This document shows positions 6,797 through 12,061 of a stretch of 12,061 nt of DNA, one piece after another. Position numbers and translations under genes: made by a program. Positions within the stretch are counted from its first letter, which is position 1. Every line of letters begins with the position of its first letter. Below the pieces are notes generated by a model that had not been told where the DNA came from, ran no database searches, and saw only the letters and a list, made by a program, of their open reading frames with translations. Origin of the DNA: an uncultured Prevotella sp. (GTDB lineage Bacteria > Bacteroidota > Bacteroidia > Bacteroidales > Bacteroidaceae); assembly GCA_900314365.1 (NCBI GenBank), contig OMVH01000210.1, forward strand, positions 1 through 12,061, given 5' to 3'.

Positions 6797-7249
6797 TTAT
6801 TCTTTGTTCTTTGTATCCATACATATGGTTACTGGCCCGTCGTTGAGCAGTTCCACCTTCATGTCGGCTCCGAATTCACCAGTCTGAACTTCTTTGCCTA
6901 AAAGTTCTGAAAGTTTTTTGCAGAACTCTTCATAGAGTGGAATTGATAGGGAGTGGGGCGCTGCCTTTATCCACGATGGTCGGTTTCCTTTTTTATAGCT
7001 TGCCATAAGCGTAAATTGACTGACTACGAGTATGTCGCCTTTGACTTCAAGAATTGACTTATTCATTACACCCTTTTCATCCTCGAATATTCTGAGGTTT
7101 ACAATCTTGTGTGTCAACCAATCGATGTCTTCTTGTCCGTCCTCACACCCTATGCCTAACAGTATTAAGTAGCCCTTGCTGATGCTGGATTTTATTGATT
7201 GATTGATAGTTACAGATGCTTTTGTAACTCTTTGTATTACTATTTTCAT
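6797..7249 (-). CDS. dtd: D-aminoacyl-tRNA deacylase
   Basis: The 150-residue product is DTD, which hydrolyses D-amino acids (and glycine mischarged on tRNA-Ala) from tRNA in the cytoplasm. The two signature motifs are present: SQFTL (77-81) and, near the C-terminus, NDGPVT (136-141), which carries the cross-subunit Gly-cisPro element; NRPSW (89-93) is also typical. The N-terminus MKIVIQRVTKASV is the usual one and fixes the start at 7247-7249. Length is normal for the family. It lies 9 nt after uvrC and 10 nt before the MazG-like gene, so translation of the three is probably coupled. Confidence 0.96.
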   Translation of the reverse strand: MKIVIQRVTKASVTINQSIKSSISKGYLILLGIGCEDGQEDIDWLTHKIVNLRIFEDEKGVMNKSILEVKGDILVVSQFTLMASYKKGNRPSWIKAAPHSLSIPLYEEFCKKLSELLGKEVQTGEFGADMKVELLNDGPVTICMDTKNKE

Positions 7250-7258
7250 TTATTCTTT

Positions 7259-9121
7259 TTATTTTCCTTGTTCTTTTTTGCCTTCTTCCTTGGTTTTCTT
7301 GAAGAAGTTGAATACTAATTTTGCTTTTGATTTCCCGAGTACTTCAGCCAAGTCTTCCTCCTTTGCCATTTGTATGTGCTTTACGCTCTTAAAAGATTTC
7401 AGCAATGCATCTTTGCTTTTAGGACCTATTCCTTCAATGTCGTCGAGAATACTATGAAGAGCATGCTTTGAGCGCTTGTCACGATGAAAGGTTATAGCAT
7501 ATCTGTGTACCTCATCTTGAATTTCCGTGAGTTTGTGGAAGAGTTCACTTTTCACGTCAAGTCCAATTACTTGAGGCGGATTGCCAAAGAGTAATTCATT
7601 GGTGCGATGGCGGTCGTCCTTAGCAAGGCCTGCAATCGGTATGTCCAGATGAAGTTCGTCCGTGACCACCTCTCTTACTACATCCATTTGCCCTTTTCCT
7701 CCATCTGTAATGATGAGGTCGGGTAGGGGAGATTTCTCTTCTACCATGCGTGAATATCTTCTTCTCACCACTTCTTGCATCGAAGCGTAGTCATCAGGTC
7801 CAACAACTGTTTTGATGTTATATTTTCTGTAATCTTTTCGTGATGGCTTCATACCTTTATATACTATGCAACCTGCCACAGCATCTGTACCTGATATGTT
7901 TGAGTTGTCAAAGCATTCTATCTGGTAGGGTAGCTTTTCCAATCCCAACTTTATCTGTAATTCCTTCATAAGCCTTGTGTGCTTTTGCTCAGGATTCAAT
8001 TTTTCTGTCTGCTTCAGTCTGTCGAACTTATATTGTTTACCATTCATTTCGGAGAGTTCCAGCAGATGACGTTTATCTCCACGTTGAGGCACGAAGAATT
8101 CAGCATCCTTTATTTTCCAATCCATTTCAAAGGGTACAATTATCTCTTTTGCTTTGCTTTGGAATCGTTCTCGTATTTCAGGAATTGCTGTTATGAGCAG
8201 GTCTTCGTCGGTCTCCTCAAGTTTTCTTTTATATTCGAATGTGAAACTCTGGTTGATTGTTCCATTTTTTACGTGTATGTAGTTTATGAAAGCATTATTC
8301 TTTATTTCGTCGTCCGTTATGCTGAATACATCCACGTCGTTGATGGTATGACTGACCACTTCGCTCTTTGCTACGTAGTTTTCGAGCAGAATGTAACGTT
8401 GCTTAATCAGCTCTGCTTCCTCGAAACGCATCTCTGAAGATAATTTCATCATCAGTTTGTACAGATATTCCTCTATCTCTCGAGTATTGCCTTTGAGAAC
8501 TTCTTTGGCTTGTTTGATGTTCTCCTGATAGTCTTCGTAACTCTGCTTATTAATGCAAGGAGCTCCGCAGTTATGAATATGATACTCGAGACAGGGTTTG
8601 TATTTGCCGTTCTCTATACCTTCTTTTGTTATTGGCATTTGACAACGGCGTGGTTTGAACACCTTGCTGATGATGTCCAATAGATTATACATGGTGGCTA
8701 TATGAGAGTAGGGGCCGTAGTATGTACCGTACCGCTTATTTATCTTCCTCGTTTTGGATATTCTTGGAAGGTACTCGTTTGTAACGATGATGCTTGGATA
8801 AGTTTTTCCATCCTTTAATAGGACGTTGTAGCGCGGATTGTATTTTTTTATAAGGCTGTTTTCAAGCAGCAGGGCATCTTCCTCTGTGTTGACGACTGTG
8901 TAGGTGATATCTTCAATCTTACTAACTAACATCTTTGTCTTGAATCTGTCAACCTCTTTGTGGAAGTATGATGAGACTCTTCGCTTAAGGTTTTTTGCTT
9001 TACCCACATATATTATTTTATGTCCGGCATCATAAAACTGGTAGCTGCCAGGCTTCTCAGGCATATTAAGAACGATGTTCTTCAGTCTTGCCAACCTCTC
9101 TTCTTTCTCTTTCTGCGTCAT
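7259..9121 (-). CDS. uvrC: UvrABC excinuclease subunit C
   Basis: The 620-residue product makes both incisions around DNA damage in nucleotide excision repair, acting with UvrA and UvrB. Domains in order: GIY-YIG nuclease (PGSYQFYDAGHKIIYVGKA, 24-42); a cysteine-rich stretch with C160, C177, C185 and C189, matching the four cysteines reported to hold an iron-sulphur cluster in E. coli UvrC; a UvrB-interacting UVR segment (about 219-252, MRFEEAELIKQR); the RNase H-like second nuclease with D405 (CFDNSN), D473 (ITDGGKG) and the histidines of HRYAITFHR (539-546); and C-terminal helix-hairpin-helix repeats (about 560-608). All key residues seem intact. The ATG at 9119-9121 is the first in frame and gives normal length. 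No TAnnTTTG box is seen on this strand in the 256 nt upstream, so it may be transcribed from beyond apt. Confidence 0.97.
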   Translation of the reverse strand: MTQKEKEERLARLKNIVLNMPEKPGSYQFYDAGHKIIYVGKAKNLKRRVSSYFHKEVDRFKTKMLVSKIEDITYTVVNTEEDALLLENSLIKKYNPRYNVLLKDGKTYPSIIVTNEYLPRISKTRKINKRYGTYYGPYSHIATMYNLLDIISKVFKPRRCQMPITKEGIENGKYKPCLEYHIHNCGAPCINKQSYEDYQENIKQAKEVLKGNTREIEEYLYKLMMKLSSEMRFEEAELIKQRYILLENYVAKSEVVSHTINDVDVFSITDDEIKNNAFINYIHVKNGTINQSFTFEYKRKLEETDEDLLITAIPEIRERFQSKAKEIIVPFEMDWKIKDAEFFVPQRGDKRHLLELSEMNGKQYKFDRLKQTEKLNPEQKHTRLMKELQIKLGLEKLPYQIECFDNSNISGTDAVAGCIVYKGMKPSRKDYRKYNIKTVVGPDDYASMQEVVRRRYSRMVEEKSPLPDLIITDGGKGQMDVVREVVTDELHLDIPIAGLAKDDRHRTNELLFGNPPQVIGLDVKSELFHKLTEIQDEVHRYAITFHRDKRSKHALHSILDDIEGIGPKSKDALLKSFKSVKHIQMAKEEDLAEVLGKSKAKLVFNFFKKTKEEGKKEQGK

Positions 9122-9156
9122 CTAACCCTTTGCTGTTAAACTGTTTCTGTGGTCTT

Positions 9157-9172
9157 TGTTTCACGTGAAACT
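9157..9172. other. parS-like ParB-binding site (15/16 match)
   Basis: TGTTTCACGTGAAACT differs from the widely conserved parS sequence TGTTTCACGTGAAACA only at the last base. GTTTCACGTGAAAC (9158-9171) is a perfect 14-bp palindrome. parS sites load the ParB CTPase, which spreads along DNA and, with ParA and SMC, moves and organises the origin region. It lies 35 nt upstream of the uvrC start, outside coding sequence. Confidence 0.75.
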
Positions 9173-9295
9173 GAACCCTCTCCCTCTCCTATAGCCCTTC
9201 TCTGTTGAATATTTGTTTTGTCTATTCTGCTGGCTTCGTAACCTATTAGCTCTTCCTTTTTATTATCTTCGGATTTAGTCTACACGTTCCCAATT

Positions 9296-9319
9296 CTCAA
9301 GAACTGTCTCTTTCTTGAG
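9296..9319. repeat. 8-bp perfect hairpin with a nearby third copy of one arm
   Basis: CTCAAGAA (9296-9303) pairs with TTCTTGAG (9312-9319) across an 8-nt loop. A further TCTTGAG follows at about 9328-9334, so two alternative pairings are possible. No T-run follows on the minus strand, so a simple terminator of apt is unlikely; RNA processing or protection of the mRNA end is possible. Confidence 0.5.
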
Positions 9320-9377
9320 TGGCAGCTCTTGAGATTGATTGGAAAATGGTAAAAGCTGCGTGTAGTTTAATCCTTTG

Positions 9378-9908
9378 CTATATCTTCAATAGGGATGTTA
9401 TTTCTATGTCCTTGTCGAAAGCTTCTCTGCCTTTTAGTCCTTCGTTAACGAGCTCGATGATGAAGTTGCAGTAAATTTTCTTTGGCTTGAACTTTTTGAC
9501 GAGGTCGCAAGCTGCCTTCATGGTTCCACCTGTGGCAAGCAAATCGTCGTGCAGGAGAATGATGTCGTTGCTGTCGATTGCGTCCTTGTGAATCTCGATA
9601 GTATCGATACCATACTCCTTTGCATAGCTTTCCTGGACAGTTTCGCACGGAAGCTTGCCTGGTTTTCTGCATAGTACTATCCCCGCTCCAAGCCTTTCTG
9701 CTATTGCTGATGACATCACGAATCCGCGGCTCTCAATACCCACTATTTTCGTGATGCCCTTGTCTTTATACAGTTCGTACATTTCGTCCGATATTTCCTT
9801 CAGGCATTTCGGATTCTTGAAGAGCGTTGTGACATCTCTGAAGTTTACGCCCTTGATAGGCCAATCTGGTATACTTCTTAGATTGGCTAAAAGCATTTCG
9901 TTGTTCAT
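9378..9908 (-). CDS. apt: Adenine phosphoribosyltransferase
   Basis: The 176-residue product makes AMP from adenine and PRPP, recovering free adenine in the cytoplasm. The N-terminus has the typical RSIPDWPIKGVNFRDVTTL (11-29), GIESRGF (57-63) is the conserved base-side segment, RKPGKLP (81-87) starts the flexible catalytic loop, and the PRPP-binding motif is HDDLLATGGT (120-129). Length is normal. The ATG at 9906-9908 gives the expected start. It follows mnmG by 43 nt on the same strand, and that gap holds a second parS-like site; 256 nt separate it from uvrC. No separate promoter was found, so co-transcription with mnmG is likely. Confidence 0.96.
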   Translation of the reverse strand: MNNEMLLANLRSIPDWPIKGVNFRDVTTLFKNPKCLKEISDEMYELYKDKGITKIVGIESRGFVMSSAIAERLGAGIVLCRKPGKLPCETVQESYAKEYGIDTIEIHKDAIDSNDIILLHDDLLATGGTMKAACDLVKKFKPKKIYCNFIIELVNEGLKGREAFDKDIEITSLLKI

Positions 9909-9935
9909 TTCTTCGATATATTGGTTTGTTTTTAA

Positions 9936-9951
9936 TGTTTCACGTGTAACT
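9936..9951. other. Second parS-like site (14/16 match)
   Basis: TGTTTCACGTGTAACT matches the parS consensus TGTTTCACGTGAAACA at 14 of 16 positions, keeping the full TGTTTCACGTG core. It fits in the 43-nt gap between the mnmG stop and the apt start, ending exactly at the base before the mnmG stop codon. Having a second site 779 bp from the first makes chance less likely for both. Confidence 0.6.
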
Positions 9952-11823
9952 TTATCGTCCTAACAGTATGAGCATCACATTGATGTCGCTGGGTGACACT
10001 CCGGGTATTCGACTTGCCTGCCCCAAGGTGTCCGGATCTATCTTTGCTAATTTCTGTCTTCCTTCTGTAGAGATTTCGTGTAGCTTGCTGTAGTCGAATC
10101 GCCCTTTTATTTTGATATTCTCTAAGCGGTGCATTTTCTCTGCTACGAGTTTCTCGCGCTCTATATAGCCTTTGTACTTCATGGCAATTTCGGCTGCTTC
10201 TGCTATCTCTTCCTTGCGGTTCGATGGTTTCTGCAGCACAGCTTTGAGCTCGGGAAGATGTTCTGCGAGATTCTTGAAGTTTAGCTCTGGTCGTGAAATG
10301 AGGTCTGATAATTTGCAGCCCATACGTAATGGGGTAGAGGAGAGGCTTTCTAATATTCCGTTGATTTCTGACGGCTTCACCGATGTATTCTGACAGAAAT
10401 CCATTAAGGCCAGAATTCCTTCTTCTTTTTCTTTCCACCAATCGTAGCGGTCGCGCTTTGCCAGTCCTAAACGGTAGGAGATTGGTGTGAGCCGGGTGTC
10501 TGCATCGTCCTGGCGGAGTAAGATTCTGTATTCGGCGCGTGATGTAAACATCCTGTAAGGCTCGTCGACACCACACGTTGTAAGGTCATCAATGAGGACG
10601 CCGATATAGCTCTCGTCTCTTTTCATGACCAGAGGGCTGCCTCCTGAACATCTAATGGCTGCGTTGATTCCTGCTACTATTCCCTGGCCTCCTGCCTCTT
10701 CGTATCCTGTTGTACCGTTCACTTGCCCTGCAAAGAACAGACCTCGAATAATTTTCGATTCCAACGAATGGTTTAGTTGTGTCGGGTCAAAGTAATCGTA
10801 TTCTATAGCATAGCCTGGACGGTATACTTTGGCATCGCGTAGTGCTGGTATCTTGTGGATGGCAGCTAATTGGATGTCAATAGGCATGGATGAAGAGAAG
10901 CCATTGAGGTACGTCTCATTGGTATCCTCCCCTTCGGGCTCGATGAAGAGCGGATGCTGGTCCTTGTCTGGAAATGTAGTGAGTTTAGTTTCTATTGACG
11001 GGCAATAGCGCGGACCCGTACTCTGAATCTGTCCATTATATAAAGGTGAATCTGCCAGTCCGCTTCTTAGCACTTCATGACATTCCTTATTTGTATAGCA
11101 GGTCCAGCATGGCAGCTGCTTCAACAGCCGATGAGGAGCCATGAAACTAAATTGATGGAAGTCGCTGTCTCCCGGTTGTTCCTCGAGTTCTTCAAAATGA
11201 ATGCTGCGCTTATCCAGTCTTACAGGGGTGCCGGTCTTCATTCTTGCTGACCGTACTCCCCATCGTGTAATACTCTCTGTGAGATGGTGGACGGCTGGTT
11301 CCGCACATCGTCCTCCTTCGTATTTGTGCCTTCCAATGTGCATGAGGCCGTTCAAAAAGGTGCCTGCTGTAATGATAATACTTTTTGCCCGGAACTCAAC
11401 GCCCCAGATAGTCTTCACGCCTACAGCTTCACCGTTCTCGACGAGCAGCTCTTCGGCCTGGTCCTGCCAGATGTCCAGATGGTCGGTGTTGTCGAGTACA
11501 GTCCGCCACTGCCAGATGAATTTGCCCCGGTCGCATTGTGCCCGTGGTGACCATACAGCAGGGCCTTTACCCTTGTTCAACATTCTGAACTGAATGGCGG
11601 TGGCGTCGGTCACCTTTGCCATCTGACCACCAAGGGCATCAATCTCTCTTACAATCTGTCCTTTTGCTATTCCTCCCACAGCGGGGTTGCAGCTCATCTG
11701 CCCAATTTTATTCATGTCCATCGTGATGAGGCATGTGCTTGCACCCATGTTGGCAGCTGCGCAAGCAGCCTCGCATCCTGCATGTCCTCCGCCGATGACC
11801 AGTACGTCGTACTTGAATACCAT
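9952..11823 (-). CDS. mnmG: tRNA uridine-5-carboxymethylaminomethyl modification enzyme, FAD subunit
   Basis: MnmG (GidA), with its partner MnmE, modifies C5 of the wobble uridine (U34) in certain tRNAs, using FAD and a methylene-tetrahydrofolate carbon. The 623-residue product opens with the FAD-binding motif DVLVIGGGHAGCEAA (6-20), followed by SCNPAVGG (44-51) with one conserved cysteine, C45; PRYCPSIE (271-278) carries the second, C274. GYAIEYDY (337-344), GLFFAGQVNGTTGYEEAGGQG (361-381) and the helical C-terminal MnmE/tRNA-binding part are present. The start at 11821-11823 is chosen because the FAD motif follows directly; the frame stays open 38 codons further upstream, but that stretch crosses the promoter region and is not conserved-looking. 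It heads the minus-strand gene run and is divergent from the cytochrome b gene. Confidence 0.97.
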   Translation of the reverse strand: MVFKYDVLVIGGGHAGCEAACAAANMGASTCLITMDMNKIGQMSCNPAVGGIAKGQIVREIDALGGQMAKVTDATAIQFRMLNKGKGPAVWSPRAQCDRGKFIWQWRTVLDNTDHLDIWQDQAEELLVENGEAVGVKTIWGVEFRAKSIIITAGTFLNGLMHIGRHKYEGGRCAEPAVHHLTESITRWGVRSARMKTGTPVRLDKRSIHFEELEEQPGDSDFHQFSFMAPHRLLKQLPCWTCYTNKECHEVLRSGLADSPLYNGQIQSTGPRYCPSIETKLTTFPDKDQHPLFIEPEGEDTNETYLNGFSSSMPIDIQLAAIHKIPALRDAKVYRPGYAIEYDYFDPTQLNHSLESKIIRGLFFAGQVNGTTGYEEAGGQGIVAGINAAIRCSGGSPLVMKRDESYIGVLIDDLTTCGVDEPYRMFTSRAEYRILLRQDDADTRLTPISYRLGLAKRDRYDWWKEKEEGILALMDFCQNTSVKPSEINGILESLSSTPLRMGCKLSDLISRPELNFKNLAEHLPELKAVLQKPSNRKEEIAEAAEIAMKYKGYIEREKLVAEKMHRLENIKIKGRFDYSKLHEISTEGRQKLAKIDPDTLGQASRIPGVSPSDINVMLILLGR

Positions 11824-11838
11824 CTTGTTGTTTTTCGG

Positions 11839-11846
11839 CAAAAGTA
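11839..11846 (-). promoter_or_regulatory. -7 box of the mnmG promoter
   Basis: On the minus strand the bases read TACTTTTG, a full TAnnTTTG match, 15 nt upstream of the mnmG ATG. No clear TTTG lies 19-21 bp further upstream, where the sequence is CCCC/CCCA. The leader would be under 10-12 nt long. Confidence 0.5.
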
Positions 11847-11878
11847 AGCAATTAAATCGGATTTTTGGGGATTTAATT

Positions 11879-11910
11879 ATTGTTTTTATCACCAAAAAAT
11901 CGTATTTTTG
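11879..11910 (+). promoter_or_regulatory. Promoter of the succinate dehydrogenase/fumarate reductase operon
   Basis: TATTTTTG (11903-11910) matches TAnnTTTG. ATTG (11879-11882), three of four to TTTG, lies 20 bp upstream. Transcription would start near 11917, leaving a leader of close to 100 nt before ATG 12015. It is divergent from the mnmG promoter, the -7 boxes being about 56 bp apart. Confidence 0.55.
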
Positions 11911-12014
11911 CAGCCTTAGAAGAAAGTGGATACTCAAAAGTGGGTATTCCTTTTGCTGACGAGCGAATATCAGAGTACATTAATAATTATCAAGTAATTA
12001 AAATTAAAGCATTT

Positions 12015-12061
12015 ATGTGGTTAATCAATTCACCTATCGGTAGGAAAGTGGTGATGTCCGT
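12015..12061 (+). CDS. sdhC: Cytochrome b subunit of succinate dehydrogenase/fumarate reductase (start only)
   Basis: Only the first 15 codons and part of the sixteenth are in the window, reading MWLINSPIGRKVVMS. This closely resembles the N-terminus of the Bacteroidetes membrane cytochrome b subunit of the succinate:quinone oxidoreductase, where the short cytoplasmic start and GRKVVMS lead into the first membrane helix. The subunit anchors the flavoprotein and iron-sulphur subunits in the inner membrane, binds haem b and passes electrons to or from menaquinone. In anaerobic Bacteroidales the complex mainly reduces fumarate, so frdC is an equally fair name. The expected next genes, flavoprotein and iron-sulphur subunits, lie outside the window. 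Identification rests on a very short stretch. Confidence 0.7.
   Translation, partial: MWLINSPIGRKVVMS

Larger units (their letters stand above)
9122..9377. other. apt-uvrC intergenic region with parS-like site and hairpin
   Basis: This 256-nt gap is large for an otherwise compact run of genes. It holds the parS-like site at 9157-9172 and an 8-bp hairpin at 9296-9319, with no reading frame of note and no promoter match for uvrC. The rest is T-rich and C-rich on the plus strand without visible structure. Confidence 0.6.

Noticed and set aside
6967..6975. DnaA-box-like TTATCCACG
   Set aside because: A single near match inside dtd with no cluster of boxes or AT-rich unwinding region; not evidence for an origin.
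7298..7314. 17-bp exact match (CTTGAAGAAGTTGAATA) to the right arm of the inverted repeat at 131-149
   Set aside because: Here it encodes FNFFK near the UvrC C-terminus in a normal position, and the word is low-complexity and purine-rich; chance is the simpler explanation.
7550..7563. Possible third parS site (TTTTCACGTCAAG)
   Set aside because: Only one half-site matches, the central palindrome is broken, and it lies inside uvrC coding sequence.
9932..10576. 214-codon open frame on the minus strand overlapping mnmG
   Set aside because: It is an out-of-frame shadow of the MnmG C-terminal coding region; the translation is rich in R, S and Q with no domain, while the mnmG frame is fully conserved there.
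11824..11937. 38-codon upstream extension of mnmG
   Set aside because: It runs through the -7 box and AT-rich promoter DNA; the FAD-binding motif starts right after the ATG at 11821-11823 as in other MnmG proteins.

Overview
The window reads as an ordinary chromosomal core-gene segment from a member of the Bacteroidales, most likely Prevotella or a close relative. The reasons are the protein sequences (920-residue PolA with both exonuclease domains, a 623-residue MnmG, a DeoC with a long charged N-terminus), the lack of Shine-Dalgarno sequences, and several upstream regions matching the Bacteroidetes promoter pattern TTTG-N19-21-TAnnTTTG. The genus is inferred from general familiarity with these proteins, not from a search.

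Layout. Positions 1-743 hold no convincing core gene: an inverted-repeat pair (11-40 / 131-160), a doubtful 79-codon reading frame on the minus strand, a five-unit tandem array of about 22 bp (448-557) and some palindromes. polA (minus, 744-3506) is divergent from a long-chain polyprenyl diphosphate synthase gene (plus, 3603-4580). A perfect inverted repeat lies between the -33 and -7 boxes of the synthase promoter. A GC-rich hairpin (4600-4645) separates the synthase from the convergent deoC.

The rest, except the right edge, is on the minus strand in the order mnmG, apt, uvrC, dtd, MazG-like pyrophosphohydrolase, deoC. These genes cover tRNA wobble modification, adenine salvage, nucleotide excision repair, D-aminoacyl-tRNA proofreading, NTP clean-up and deoxyribose-phosphate breakdown. 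uvrC-dtd-MazG are packed with 9-10 nt gaps and look co-transcribed. deoC is set apart by a 784-nt AT-rich gap and has its own strong promoter match; the gap holds a second tandem array of 22-bp units (6043-6131). At the right edge, divergent from mnmG, begins a plus-strand gene whose first residues match the cytochrome b subunit of Bacteroidetes succinate dehydrogenase/fumarate reductase.

The most notable non-coding signal is a pair of parS-like ParB-binding sites 779 bp apart: 9157-9172 (15 of 16 matches to TGTTTCACGTGAAACA) in the apt-uvrC gap, and 9936-9951 (14 of 16) in the short mnmG-apt gap. Together with mnmG (gidA), often an origin-linked gene, they suggest the window lies in the replication-origin half of the chromosome and takes part in chromosome segregation. 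No parA, parB, dnaA, RNA gene, transposase or CRISPR array was seen. I found no clear new multi-gene system; the unexplained content is in the intergenic repeats and palindromes.
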